Source: Flavobacterium anhuiense
Lineage (GTDB): Bacteria > Bacteroidota > Bacteroidia > Flavobacteriales > Flavobacteriaceae
Direction of reading: 5' to 3'
DNA: 64,000 nt
Assembly (NCBI RefSeq): GCF_900101855.1
Contig: NZ_FMVC01000002.1
Location: 163,328-227,327 of the forward strand
This document shows, piece by piece, positions 1-8,507 of the stretch. The position numbers and the translations under genes were made by a program. The number at the start of each line of letters is the position of its first letter. Within the stretch, counting starts at the first letter, position 1. The notes beneath the pieces are model-generated. The model was not told where the DNA came from. It made no database searches and saw only the letters and a program-made list of their open reading frames with translations.

Positions 1-42
1 AGATTTTAGATTTTAGATTTTAGATTTTAGATTTTAGATTTT
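1..42. repeat. Tandem 7-base repeat, six copies
   Basis: Six perfect head-to-tail copies of AGATTTT start the window; the array may continue to the left. Similar stretches such as AAAATCTAAAATC stand just before thrC, so this looks like a low-complexity spacer typical of this genome and not a coding sequence. Confidence 0.9.
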
Positions 43-70
43 AAAGTCGCTTTGCTCCTTTTGGAATTTG

Positions 71-88
71 TCCCGATAGCTATCGGGA
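71..88. repeat. Short dispersed palindrome CCCGATAGCTATCGGG
   Basis: A perfect 18-base palindrome (TCCCGATAGCTATCGGGA) lies before the SRPBCC gene. A one-base variant (CCCGATAGTTATCGGG) occurs in the gap before the osmC-like gene, so it belongs to a dispersed palindrome family. Confidence 0.75.
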
Positions 89-201
89 TTAAAAAATTGG
101 AATTTTATTTAAAGTTTCAGCTTTGCGAACTTAAATAAAGTCAAGCAACATAAAAAACCTAGCGCACTTTGCGGTAAAAAACAAAACAAACAAAAAACAA
201 T

Positions 202-594
202 ATGAACTTAGAAAGTCCAAAAGTTACTGTTCAGAAATCGGCTCAGGATCTATTTGATCAACTGACTGATGTAAAGAATTTCGAAAAATTAATGCCAGAC
301 AATATCGCTAAATTTGAAGTGACTGGTGAAGACGCTTTTATTTTTGGATTGAAAGGGATGCCGGAAATCAAATTAAAAATGAAAGATAAAGTAGCTCCAA
401 ACAAAATTGTTTTGGGTGCTGCAAGCGATAAACTTCCTTTTACACTAACTTCAAACATTGACACTGTTTCTGATTCAGAAAGTGCTGTTCAATTATTTTT
501 TGAAGGAGAATTCAATGCTATGATGGCAATGATGGTTAAAGGCCCAATCAGTAAGTTTATTGAAACTTTAGCAAACAATATGCACAAGCTTTAA
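202..594 (+). CDS. SRPBCC family protein (polyketide cyclase/START-like fold)
   Basis: The 130-residue product begins with the pattern of the SRPBCC superfamily: an early beta strand (LESPKVTVQKSAQDLFDQLTD), a middle region rich in beta strands, and a C-terminal amphipathic helix ending in KFIETLANNMHKL. This fold makes a deep hydrophobic pocket for lipids or other small ligands. No signal peptide is visible, so it is probably cytoplasmic. No ligand can be inferred. A strong terminator follows, and the next gene is convergent. Assignment to the superfamily is fairly sure; the function is unknown. Confidence 0.75.
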   Translation: MNLESPKVTVQKSAQDLFDQLTDVKNFEKLMPDNIAKFEVTGEDAFIFGLKGMPEIKLKMKDKVAPNKIVLGAASDKLPFTLTSNIDTVSDSESAVQLFFEGEFNAMMAMMVKGPISKFIETLANNMHKL

Positions 595-630
595 TAATGG
601 TGAATTATTACTTGTGAATTATAAATGAAA

Positions 631-660
631 GCCTGATTTAATAAAATCGGGCTTTTTTTT
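631..660 (+). terminator. Rho-independent terminator after the SRPBCC gene
   Basis: GCCTGATTT pairs with AAATCGGGC (nine pairs, one G-T) around a four-base loop and is followed by a run of eight or more T. Confidence 0.85.
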
Positions 661-759
661 TGAATGCCATGAAGACGCTAAGGCACGAAGTTTTTTGTTC
701 TAAAATAATATACTAGACGAAAACCTTTGTCACTTTGCCTCTCTGTTACTTTGCAACTC

Positions 760-1488
760 TCAATAAAGCATTTTAACCTCTTTAATCTCAAACTCCACAA
801 CAGAATCATCTTCTAGCAAAACCTGCAATTTTCCTATTGGAGAAACACCTTGAATGATTCCCATAAAGTCTTGGTTATTATTATCTCTAAATGCAGTTGG
901 AATTCCCTTTTTAAATAAAAAATTAAAATAATCATCCCAAAAAGTCTGCGATGAGTTATTCCATAACTGGATTTTCTCTTTTAGTTTTTCGACGATTAAA
1001 ACTGCCAATTCTTCTTTATCAAAAGATTTACCAGCAACAGCCGCCATAGAAGAAGCAGTTGGCAATTCAGCAAAATCAGTTTGATTGACATTGATTCCAA
1101 TTCCGGCAACTGACATGATTCTGCCATCGCTTTTTAGGGTATTTTCGATTAATATGCCAACTAGTTTCTTATTGTATGACAGAATGTCGTTTGGCCATTT
1201 AATACAAATATCAGGAATATTTAATGTTTTTAAAACCTCTGCAACCGATAAAGAGACAACGAGACTTAAATTGAAAACTTCGTCGTTATTAAAGAGAAAA
1301 TCTTTAATCAAAACGCTCATAGTTAAGTTTTTACCAGCTTGAGTCTTCCACACGCCACCTACTTGCCCCTTTCCTTTTGTCTGATTTTCAGCTGTTACCG
1401 TTGTAAAATTCTCTAGTTCATCTTGACTTGCCAAAGCCTTTAGAAAGTCATTTGTAGAATCTATGGCATCGAGTTTGATTAGTTTCAT
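760..1488 (-). CDS. birA: Biotin--[acetyl-CoA-carboxylase] ligase
   Basis: This enzyme activates biotin to biotinyl-AMP and attaches it to the biotin carboxyl carrier domain of acetyl-CoA carboxylase. The 242-residue protein has the biotin-binding loop in the form KGKGQVGGVW (about residues 38-47), the KWPNDI motif (97-102) followed by the conserved Lys of the active site (KKLVGILIE), and a short C-terminal domain. There is no N-terminal helix-turn-helix, so it is a monofunctional ligase, not a repressor like E. coli BirA. It is divergent from rsfS, with about 90 bases between the two starts, and convergent with the SRPBCC gene. Confidence 0.92.
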   Translation of the reverse strand: MKLIKLDAIDSTNDFLKALASQDELENFTTVTAENQTKGKGQVGGVWKTQAGKNLTMSVLIKDFLFNNDEVFNLSLVVSLSVAEVLKTLNIPDICIKWPNDILSYNKKLVGILIENTLKSDGRIMSVAGIGINVNQTDFAELPTASSMAAVAGKSFDKEELAVLIVEKLKEKIQLWNNSSQTFWDDYFNFLFKKGIPTAFRDNNNQDFMGIIQGVSPIGKLQVLLEDDSVVEFEIKEVKMLY

Positions 1489-1551
1489 TAAATAATTTAA
1501 ATATCTTAATTTAATATTTTGTTAAGGTTCAAAAATAATCACAAAATTTGG

Positions 1552-1559
1552 TAACTTTA
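1552..1559 (+). promoter_or_regulatory. Possible -7 box for rsfS-ftsH
   Basis: TAACTTTA matches the Bacteroidota -7 element TAnnTTTG at all but the last base and sits 21 bases before the rsfS start. No TTG lies at the ideal spacing upstream, so this is tentative. Confidence 0.35.
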
Positions 1560-1580
1560 CAAATTCATATAAAATAATTC

Positions 1581-1952
1581 ATGGCGAAAAAGACTATTAA
1601 TAATGATGTTCTACTGGCGAACATAATCAAAGGGATTGAGGAAGTAAAAGGAAATGATATCGATATTCTTGACTTAAGAGAGATAGATACAGCTGTATGC
1701 GACTATTTTGTTATTTGCAACGGTAGCTCAAACACCCAAGTTAACGCCATCGTAAACTCAATTCAAAAAACAGTATCAAAAGACTTAAAAGATAAACCTT
1801 GGCACGTAGAAGGAACAGATAACGCAGAATGGGTTCTAATGGATTATGTACACATTGTAGTACACGTTTTCCAGAAACATATTCGCGAATATTATAACAT
1901 CGAAAGCCTTTGGGGCGATGCCAAAATAACTTCAATCGAGAACAAATACTAA
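1581..1952 (+). CDS. rsfS: Ribosome silencing factor RsfS
   Basis: RsfS (Iojap/DUF143 family) binds ribosomal protein L14 on the large subunit and blocks subunit joining during starvation. The 123-residue protein has the family's central pattern: DILDLREIDTAVCDYFVIC (about 26-44), SSNTQVNAI, the PWHVEG motif and DYVHIVVHVF. Length is normal. It lies 15 bases before ftsH and is probably co-transcribed with it, an arrangement common in Bacteroidota. Confidence 0.93.
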   Translation: MAKKTINNDVLLANIIKGIEEVKGNDIDILDLREIDTAVCDYFVICNGSSNTQVNAIVNSIQKTVSKDLKDKPWHVEGTDNAEWVLMDYVHIVVHVFQKHIREYYNIESLWGDAKITSIENKY

Positions 1953-1967
1953 AGAAACTTTCATTAA

Positions 1968-3893
1968 ATGGCTAAAGATAATAATCCAAATCCGAATAAA
2001 TTTAAAATAAGTCCTTGGTTAATATACACCGCAATACTTTTAGTTTTTTTATTCATAAGTTTTGCCACAGGAGGATCAAGCTTAAGCGAACCTGCTCAAT
2101 TAACTTCTTCTAAATTCAACACGCTTTTAGAAAAAGGCCAGATTGAAAAAGTAATTGTTTACAATAAAGCAGAAGCTGAGGTATATTTGAATGCTGCAGC
2201 TCTTAAAGACCCTGCAAACAAAAAAGTTGCTGAAGATATTTTCAAACAGCCAAACAAAGGGCCACATTACACTTTGGAAATTGGTAATGATCAAATCTTT
2301 CAGACTAAACTGGAAAAAGCAGTTAGCGAAGGAAAGCTGAAAGATTTCAACTTTCTTCAAAAAAATAACTGGAGCGATATTTTAATCAGCTTACTTCCTA
2401 TCATCATCATAGTTGGTGTATGGATTTTCATTATGCGTAAAATGTCTGGCGGAGGCGCTGGAGGTGGCGGACAGATTTTCAATATCGGAAAATCTAAAGC
2501 GAAACTGTTTGATGAAAAAACAGACATTAAAACTACATTTAAAGATGTTGCTGGTTTAGAAGGCGCTAAAGAAGAAATTCAGGAAATTGTTGAATTCCTT
2601 AAAAACCCTGAAAAGTATACGAATCTTGGAGGTAAAATTCCGAAAGGAGCTTTATTAGTAGGACCTCCGGGAACTGGTAAAACTTTACTGGCAAAAGCTG
2701 TTGCTGGTGAAGCGCAAGTACCTTTTTTCTCTCTTTCAGGTTCCGATTTCGTAGAGATGTTTGTAGGAGTTGGTGCTTCACGTGTACGTGACTTATTTAA
2801 ACAAGCAAAAGAAAAATCTCCTGCTATCATTTTTATCGATGAGATCGATGCTGTTGGTAGAGCAAGAGGAAAAAGCAATATGTCTGGCGGAAACGACGAA
2901 AGAGAAAACACTTTAAACCAATTATTGACAGAAATGGATGGTTTTGGAACAAACTCTAACGTAATCGTTTTGGCCGCAACCAACAGAGCTGATGTTCTTG
3001 ATAAAGCTTTAATGCGTGCTGGACGTTTTGACAGACAAATTTTTGTTGATTTACCAGACATTCGCGAAAGAGCAGAAATCTTTAAAGTACACTTAGCTCC
3101 TATCAAAAAAGTTGAAGGTCTAGATTTAGATTTCTTAGCAAAACAAACTCCAGGTTTCTCTGGTGCTGATATCGCTAACGTTTGTAACGAAGCTGCATTA
3201 ATTGCTGCAAGAAACAACAAAGCAGCTGTTGACAGACAAGATTTCCTTGATGCTGTTGATAGAATCATTGGTGGTCTTGAAAAGAAAAATAAAATCATTA
3301 CTCCAGAAGAGAAAAGAGCAATTGCAATTCACGAAGCGGGTCATGCCACTGTAAGCTGGATGTTAGAACACGCTGCACCTCTTATTAAAGTAACCATTGT
3401 TCCTCGCGGACAAAGTTTAGGAGCTGCATGGTATCTGCCAGAAGAAAGACAAATCGTGAGAACAGATCAAATGTTAGACGAAATGTGTGCTACAATGGGT
3501 GGTAGAGCCGCTGAAAAAGTAACTTTCGACAGAATTTCGACTGGTGCATTAAGCGACTTAGAAAAAGTAACGCGTCAGGCTCGTGCAATGGTAACTATCT
3601 ACGGATTGAACGATAAAATTGGAAACGTGACGTATTACGATTCAACTGGACAAAGCGAATATAATTTCTCTAAACCATATTCTGACGAAACAGCAAAAAT
3701 TATTGACAAAGAAATTTCAGATTTAATCGAAGGTCAATACCAAAGAGCAATTCAGATTCTAGAGGAAAACAAAGATAAGTTAAATCAACTTGCTGATATT
3801 CTGATTGAAAAAGAGGTAATCTTTAAAGATGACTTAGAAAACATCTTCGGAAAACGTACTTTCGACAAAAATTTAGAAGAGGTAGTTTCATAA
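1968..3893 (+). CDS. ftsH: ATP-dependent zinc metalloprotease FtsH
   Basis: This membrane-anchored AAA+ protease degrades misfolded membrane proteins and selected regulators. Two transmembrane segments (about residues 17-34 and 138-156) flank a periplasmic domain. They are followed by a Gly-rich linker, Walker A GPPGTGKT (232-239), Walker B IIFIDEIDAVG, the second region of homology (ATNRADVLDKALMRAGRFDR), and the zinc site HEAGH (455-459). At 641 residues it is full length. It follows rsfS closely and ends at a strong terminator. Confidence 0.97.
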   Translation: MAKDNNPNPNKFKISPWLIYTAILLVFLFISFATGGSSLSEPAQLTSSKFNTLLEKGQIEKVIVYNKAEAEVYLNAAALKDPANKKVAEDIFKQPNKGPHYTLEIGNDQIFQTKLEKAVSEGKLKDFNFLQKNNWSDILISLLPIIIIVGVWIFIMRKMSGGGAGGGGQIFNIGKSKAKLFDEKTDIKTTFKDVAGLEGAKEEIQEIVEFLKNPEKYTNLGGKIPKGALLVGPPGTGKTLLAKAVAGEAQVPFFSLSGSDFVEMFVGVGASRVRDLFKQAKEKSPAIIFIDEIDAVGRARGKSNMSGGNDERENTLNQLLTEMDGFGTNSNVIVLAATNRADVLDKALMRAGRFDRQIFVDLPDIRERAEIFKVHLAPIKKVEGLDLDFLAKQTPGFSGADIANVCNEAALIAARNNKAAVDRQDFLDAVDRIIGGLEKKNKIITPEEKRAIAIHEAGHATVSWMLEHAAPLIKVTIVPRGQSLGAAWYLPEERQIVRTDQMLDEMCATMGGRAAEKVTFDRISTGALSDLEKVTRQARAMVTIYGLNDKIGNVTYYDSTGQSEYNFSKPYSDETAKIIDKEISDLIEGQYQRAIQILEENKDKLNQLADILIEKEVIFKDDLENIFGKRTFDKNLEEVVS

Positions 3894-3924
3894 CGAATTA
3901 CCAAATACATAATAATATTTTTCA

Positions 3925-3967
3925 AAATCTTAATTCAAAAGTCCCTTTTGAATTAAGATTTTTTTAT
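3925..3967 (+). terminator. Strong terminator after ftsH
   Basis: A perfect 17-base-pair stem (arms at 3925-3941 and 3945-3961) with a three-base loop runs into a T-rich tract. It separates rsfS-ftsH from the phospholipid operon. Confidence 0.88.
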
Positions 3968-3972
3968 CTTTG
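3965..3972 (+). promoter_or_regulatory. -7 box TATCTTTG of the LUD-cdsA-psd operon
   Basis: TATCTTTG is a perfect TAnnTTTG element 39 bases before the LUD gene, placed just behind the ftsH terminator stem. A TTTTG lies 14 bases upstream, closer than the usual 19, so the -33 element is uncertain. Confidence 0.5.
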
Positions 3973-4011
3973 AACGTTTTCAATTAACATGTAAAGCATT
4001 TCATATAAAAA

Positions 4012-4617
4012 ATGAATTTTTTCAAAAAAATATTTGGCTCTAGTGAGGCCGCTTCTGATGAAGTGAACGAAAGCGAATATGCAGGAACTTCTGCGCAGAA
4101 CAGTCATTTATCCTTAGATGAACAATTTATTTTCAATTTCAAAAAAAATGGAGGTAAATTCTTGTACTGCGAAAACATGGGAGAGGTTTCTGAACAATTT
4201 GAAAATATCTTAGAAGAAAATGATTGGTTTGAACAAGAAGTTTTATGTTACGAACCTGCTTTATTTGGTCTATTAGACGAAAACAAATTATTTTACATTG
4301 CCCCTGCTAAACCAAAATTCTTATTGGCAAGCTGCGAGAACCTTATTGCTGATGAAGGTTCTATTTTATTTTCATCAAAACAAATCAGACAGAACAAACC
4401 AAACGAATTACCTGCAAATATTGTTATTATAGCCACTACCAGCCAAATCCTACCAATGAAAAGCGACGGATTGAGCGCTATAAAACGCAAATACGAAAGA
4501 GACATACCTACTAATATCACTACAATAAAATATTTCGAAAAAGCGAAAGACGAAGATTTTACTCAATACGGAAGTGTTGCAAAAAACCTTTATTTACTGC
4601 TTTTAGAAGATCTTTAA
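4012..4617 (+). CDS. LUD domain protein (LutB/LutC-like)
   Basis: The 201-residue protein resembles the LUD (lactate utilisation) domain: the central part (EGSILFSSKQIRQNKPNELPANIVIIATTSQIL) and the C-terminal helix match the shape of LutC-type proteins. It stands alone here, without the iron-sulphur partners LutA and LutB, at the head of a phospholipid synthesis operon. That context does not support a role in lactate oxidation, so the actual job is unknown. Its stop and the cdsA start are one base apart, which indicates translational coupling. Confidence 0.75.
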   Translation: MNFFKKIFGSSEAASDEVNESEYAGTSAQNSHLSLDEQFIFNFKKNGGKFLYCENMGEVSEQFENILEENDWFEQEVLCYEPALFGLLDENKLFYIAPAKPKFLLASCENLIADEGSILFSSKQIRQNKPNELPANIVIIATTSQILPMKSDGLSAIKRKYERDIPTNITTIKYFEKAKDEDFTQYGSVAKNLYLLLLEDL

Positions 4618-4618
4618 G

Positions 4619-5509
4619 ATGAACGAAACACTGAAGAGAACCATTTCTGGTGCTGTTTATATCGCTTTATTACTAACTTCGATATTGTTTTCTACAGAAA
4701 GCTTCATTACTCTTTTTGGTGTTTTCCTGATTATTACGATATACGAATTTTCTAATATCGTAAACCTGAATAAAATATTTTCTACTCTCTTCGGAATTTC
4801 AATTTATGCTGCAATTATCCTTGTAAGTCACTACAACAAACAGACTACTGTATTTATAAACGATACATTTAATTCTAATATCAGTTTAGAAACCAATATC
4901 AAACAGCTGGATTTAATTCTTCTGGCAGTTACCATTGTCGTTTCTATAAAATGCATCATATTCTTGTTTTACGATTCTGTTCAAAAAGTGAGCACTTCGT
5001 CAAAATACTTATACCTACTTGGATACATTACACTTCCATTTGTATTTATTGTCAAAATCTCTTTTGGAACAAATGATTATAATCCAAAAATTATCTTAGG
5101 ATTATTTGTTTTGATTTGGACGAATGACACTTTTGCTTATTTGGTAGGAAAATCAATGGGAAAACACAAATTATTTGAACGCGTTTCTCCCAAAAAAACA
5201 ATTGAAGGTTTTCTTGGCGGTGTAGTTTTTGCCGCATTTGCCGGCTTTCTAATTTCTAAACTCTACATTCAGCCAAAACCTGAATTTAGCAGCAAATCGA
5301 TTTTAATCTGGACCATTATAGCGTTAATTGTGAGCCTTTTTGGAACTATTGGCGACCTGATAGAATCCAAATTTAAACGAATTGCAGGTGTAAAAGACAG
5401 CGGTTCGATAATGCCTGGTCATGGAGGTATTTTAGATCGATTAGATAGTGTTATATTTGTAGCACCAATTATATTTTTATTTTATCAAATTTTATATTAT
5501 GTTTCATAA
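4619..5509 (+). CDS. cdsA: Phosphatidate cytidylyltransferase
   Basis: CdsA makes CDP-diacylglycerol from phosphatidic acid and CTP in the inner membrane, the branch point for phosphatidylserine and phosphatidylglycerol. The 296-residue protein is mostly transmembrane helices and carries the family signature near the C-terminus: VSPKKTIEGFLGG and then MPGHGGILDRLDS (265-277). It overlaps psd by 11 bases, so CDP-DAG synthesis and PS decarboxylation are co-translated. The PS synthase itself is not in the window. Confidence 0.95.
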   Translation: MNETLKRTISGAVYIALLLTSILFSTESFITLFGVFLIITIYEFSNIVNLNKIFSTLFGISIYAAIILVSHYNKQTTVFINDTFNSNISLETNIKQLDLILLAVTIVVSIKCIIFLFYDSVQKVSTSSKYLYLLGYITLPFVFIVKISFGTNDYNPKIILGLFVLIWTNDTFAYLVGKSMGKHKLFERVSPKKTIEGFLGGVVFAAFAGFLISKLYIQPKPEFSSKSILIWTIIALIVSLFGTIGDLIESKFKRIAGVKDSGSIMPGHGGILDRLDSVIFVAPIIFLFYQILYYVS

Positions 5510-6152
5510 AGAAGGTGGCCCGTCTATTTTATTAGGTTCTGTTTTTACAGTAGCAGTACTTTTAATTGCTGATAAATTCATTGATATTGCTTGGCTGAGA
5601 ATGCTTGTTCAATTTGCAGCACTTGTAATTCTGATTATTATTTTACAATTCTTTAGAAATCCTAAAAGAATTGCAGTTAGAAACAGCGATCACATTTTAG
5701 CTCCTGTTGATGGAAAAGTGGTGGTTATCGAGGAAGTTTATGAAGGAGAATATTTTAAAGATAAACGTTTACAGGTTTCTATTTTTATGTCGCCAATCAA
5801 TGTGCACGTAACGCGTTACGCTATGGATGGCATCATTAAATTTAGCAAATACCATCCTGGAAAATTCCTTGTTGCTTGGCATCCAAAAGCAAGTGAAGAA
5901 AACGAAAGAACTACTGTAGTAATCGAAAACGAAACATTTGGCGCAATTTTATACAGACAAATTGCTGGTGCTTTGGCTCGTAGAATTGTAAACTACGCTA
6001 AAGAAGGAATGCAAGTTGTTCAGGGAACTGACGCTGGTTTCATTAAATTTGGTTCAAGAGTAGATTTATTTTTACCTTTAGGTACACCTATCAATGTTGA
6101 GTTAAATCAAAAAGCAATTGGTGGAAAAACAATTATTGCTACAAAAGCATAA
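5499..6152 (+). CDS. psd: Phosphatidylserine decarboxylase family protein
   Basis: The enzyme converts phosphatidylserine to phosphatidylethanolamine, a main membrane lipid of Bacteroidota. The 217-residue proenzyme is of the short type: two hydrophobic N-terminal segments (about 9-50), the LAPVDGKVV block, MSPINVHVTR, and the self-cleavage site G185-S186 within KFGSRVD, where Ser becomes the pyruvoyl group. The start lies inside the end of cdsA. The next gene begins directly after the stop. Confidence 0.92.
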   Translation: MFHKEGGPSILLGSVFTVAVLLIADKFIDIAWLRMLVQFAALVILIIILQFFRNPKRIAVRNSDHILAPVDGKVVVIEEVYEGEYFKDKRLQVSIFMSPINVHVTRYAMDGIIKFSKYHPGKFLVAWHPKASEENERTTVVIENETFGAILYRQIAGALARRIVNYAKEGMQVVQGTDAGFIKFGSRVDLFLPLGTPINVELNQKAIGGKTIIATKA

Positions 6153-6422
6153 ATGGCTGATAAAGATTTAGATATTCGCTTTAATAAAGCTGTAGAAGTC
6201 GCCATGACAATGACTCAAGCTTCGCTGCCACAAGACGTGCAGTTAAGACTTTATGCTTTTTACAAACAGGCTACTTTTGGAACAGCAGTTTACAATCAAT
6301 CTCAAAATTTTGATTTACGAGATGCTTTTAAAACTAATGCCTGGATGCAGATAAGCCATATGTCTGTAGATGAAGCTAAAGAAAATTATATCGAGATTAT
6401 CAATTCATTAACATCAAAATAA
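6153..6422 (+). CDS. Acyl-CoA-binding protein
   Basis: This 89-residue protein has the four-helix ACBP pattern: an N-terminal helix, QLRLYAFYKQATFG (the LYxLYKQAT motif), and a C-terminal stretch with AWMQISHMSVDEAKENYIEII. It should bind long-chain acyl-CoA esters in the cytoplasm. Its ATG directly abuts the psd stop, so it shares the operon; a supply role for acyl-CoA in lipid synthesis is a reasonable inference. Confidence 0.9.
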   Translation: MADKDLDIRFNKAVEVAMTMTQASLPQDVQLRLYAFYKQATFGTAVYNQSQNFDLRDAFKTNAWMQISHMSVDEAKENYIEIINSLTSK

Positions 6423-6429
6423 AAACATT

Positions 6430-7209
6430 ATGAAGAAAAACGTTGTTCTTTTCAGCACTTTAGCTTCATTTTTACTATTATTTTCCTGTAAAGAAGATAA
6501 GCTGGTTGAAGTTGTTGAAGTTCCTCTTCCAACAAAAGAAGAAAAAATAACTATCGGTTCGCCAAATGATGTTAAAGCCGATCCTGGTTCTTTTGAAATG
6601 ACAAAATTGCCATTTAATTATGATGCATTGGCACCAGACATTAGAAGCTTAACTTTAGAAACACATTATTCTAAGCATTATTTGTCGTATACAAATAATT
6701 TCAACAAAGAAATTCTTTCGACTGAGTTTGAAAATATGCCTATTGAAGACATTTTAAAAAAAATGCCTCTTACGAATTTAAAACTTCGTCAGAATGCGGG
6801 TGGATATTATAATCATACTTTGTATTTTAATATTCTCAGCCCGAAAGAACAAACTCCAAAAGATACTCTTGCAGGTTCTATAAATAAAGAATTTGGTTCT
6901 TTCAACAATCTGACAAATCAGTTTAAAGCACAGTCAGAAAAGCAGTTTGGTTCTGGATGGGTTTGGCTGGTTGTGGATAGATATGGCAAGTTACAAATTA
7001 CTACCACAGACAATCAAGATAACCCATTGATGAAGAATGCTCTGATTCCAGGAACTCCGATTATGGGAATCGATCTTTGGGAACATGCTTATTATTTAGA
7101 TTACCAAAACAGAAAAGGCAGTTATATTGATGCTTTTTACAATCATATCAATTGGGAAAAAGTAAACGAATATTACGTTGAAGCACTCAAGAAGGTTAAA
7201 AAAGTATAG
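6430..7209 (+). CDS. sod: Lipoprotein superoxide dismutase (Fe/Mn type)
   Basis: SOD converts superoxide to hydrogen peroxide and oxygen. Metal ligands can be read as H79 (ETHYSKHY), H129 (YYNHTLYF), D215 and H219 (GIDLWEHAYY). Unlike cytoplasmic SODs it has a lipoprotein signal, FLLLFSC with Cys20, followed by K-E-D, a pattern resembling the lipoprotein surface-export signal described in Flavobacteria and Capnocytophaga. So it is probably tethered to the envelope and perhaps exposed on the cell surface. A linker of about 38 residues joins Cys20 to the enzyme domain. It lies seven bases after the ACBP gene and ends at a terminator. Confidence 0.93.
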   Translation: MKKNVVLFSTLASFLLLFSCKEDKLVEVVEVPLPTKEEKITIGSPNDVKADPGSFEMTKLPFNYDALAPDIRSLTLETHYSKHYLSYTNNFNKEILSTEFENMPIEDILKKMPLTNLKLRQNAGGYYNHTLYFNILSPKEQTPKDTLAGSINKEFGSFNNLTNQFKAQSEKQFGSGWVWLVVDRYGKLQITTTDNQDNPLMKNALIPGTPIMGIDLWEHAYYLDYQNRKGSYIDAFYNHINWEKVNEYYVEALKKVKKV

Positions 7210-7214
7210 AAAAC

Positions 7215-7247
7215 AAGCTGATGCAATTAAGTGTCAGCTTTTTTTTA
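7215..7247 (+). terminator. Terminator after the sod operon
   Basis: AAGCTGA pairs with TCAGCTT around a 12-base loop, followed by eight T. Confidence 0.7.
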
Positions 7248-7274
7248 TACCTTTTAGGTACTTAAACGAAGATC

Positions 7275-8333
7275 ATGAAAGATATTGCCAATCGTTTTGC
7301 AGAAAACCCTATATTATCTCCATCAGATATACCACCAAGCAGAGAAGGTCTTGAAATTACCTGCCTATTAAATCCTGGCGTTTTTAGGTTTCAAAATAAA
7401 ATCTGGCTGGCCGTACGTGTCGCAGAAAGACCTAAACAAATAGAAAATAGTATTTCGTTTCCAATTCTGACAGAAGCAGGAACAATTCAAATTATTGAAA
7501 TCTTAAAAAATCATCCCGAACTTATTGCAACAGATGCCCGTGTAATTAATTATCAAGGAATCGATTATTTAACCACTTTATCACACATTCGCTTATTGTG
7601 CAGCGAAGACGGAAAACATTTTTATGAACCCGAAGATTACCCGCATTTGGTTGGTGAAGGAATACTGGAAACTTTCGGAATTGAAGATTGCCGCGTTTCT
7701 TTAATAGAAGATAAATATTACCTGACTTTTACTTCTGTATCTCCTAGCGGCGTGGGCGTAGGCCTACGAACCACAACCGATTGGAAAAACTTTCAAAAAC
7801 ACGGAATGATATTTCCTCCTCACAATAAAGACTGTGCGATTTTTGAAGAAAAAATAAACGGCTTGTTTTACGCCTTACATCGTCCAAGTAGTGTAGACAT
7901 TGGCGGAAATTACATTTGGATTGCCTCTTCTCCAGATGGCGTTCATTGGGGAAATCATAAATGCATTATCAAAACTAGAAAAGAAAGTTGGGACAGTAAA
8001 AGAGTCGGCGCGGGAGCTGCCCCCATAAAAACAGAATTGGGTTGGCTAGAAATTTACCACGGAGCCAACGAATTTCATCAATATTGTCTCGGTGCTTTTT
8101 TATTGGATTTGGAAGATCCTACGAAAGTAATTTCTAGAACAGAAACCCCAATTATGTTTCCGAAAACAAATTATGAATTGAGCGGTTTTTTTGGAAATGT
8201 CGTTTTTACAAACGGCCATATCCTTGATCCGGATGGAGATACACTAAAAGTATATTATGGCGCTTCAGACGAGTTTGTATGCGGGGCGACATTTTCTATA
8301 AAAGAGATTTTTTCTTTGCTTGAGAAAGTATAA
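7275..8333 (+). CDS. GH130 family glycosidase/phosphorylase
   Basis: The 352-residue protein has the five-bladed beta-propeller pattern of glycoside hydrolase family 130: NPILSPSDI at the N-terminus, LNPGVFRFQNKIWLAVRV, ETFGIEDCRVSLIEDKYYLTFTS (the blade with the catalytic Asp), RVGAGAAPIKTELGWLEIYHG and GFFGNVVFTNG. Family members phosphorolyse or hydrolyse beta-mannosides. No signal peptide is seen, so it acts in the cytoplasm. The subgroup and substrate cannot be set from the sequence alone. Confidence 0.85.
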   Translation: MKDIANRFAENPILSPSDIPPSREGLEITCLLNPGVFRFQNKIWLAVRVAERPKQIENSISFPILTEAGTIQIIEILKNHPELIATDARVINYQGIDYLTTLSHIRLLCSEDGKHFYEPEDYPHLVGEGILETFGIEDCRVSLIEDKYYLTFTSVSPSGVGVGLRTTTDWKNFQKHGMIFPPHNKDCAIFEEKINGLFYALHRPSSVDIGGNYIWIASSPDGVHWGNHKCIIKTRKESWDSKRVGAGAAPIKTELGWLEIYHGANEFHQYCLGAFLLDLEDPTKVISRTETPIMFPKTNYELSGFFGNVVFTNGHILDPDGDTLKVYYGASDEFVCGATFSIKEIFSLLEKV

Positions 8334-8346
8334 AAAAAAATATTCT

Positions 8347-8481
8347 AACACATAGAAACATAGATTTTTGTACCGAAAAAGAATGTAAAAGAAACCAGTT
8401 TCTACACATAGCCAAACTATGCACACTTAAACTAGTGAAACGCCTTTTTTAAAGCCTAATTATCTATGTTTCTATGTGTTT
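8347..8481. repeat. Palindromic intergenic element, copy 1
   Basis: A 135-base element with inverted ends (AACACATAGAAACATAG at the left, CTATGTTTCTATGTG near the right end) and inner motifs GAAACCAGTTTCT, CACATAGC and GTGAAACGCCTTTT. A homologous copy stands at 26995-27136. It sits between convergent genes. No open reading frame is present, so it looks like a non-autonomous, REP or MITE-like repeat. Confidence 0.8.
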
Positions 8482-8507
8482 AAAATCAACTCAAAAGACT
8501 AGTTAAA

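Noticed and set aside
2579..3298. Long 239-codon frame opposite ftsH
   Set aside because: It is a shadow of the conserved AAA+ and protease domains of FtsH, with no family resemblance of its own.
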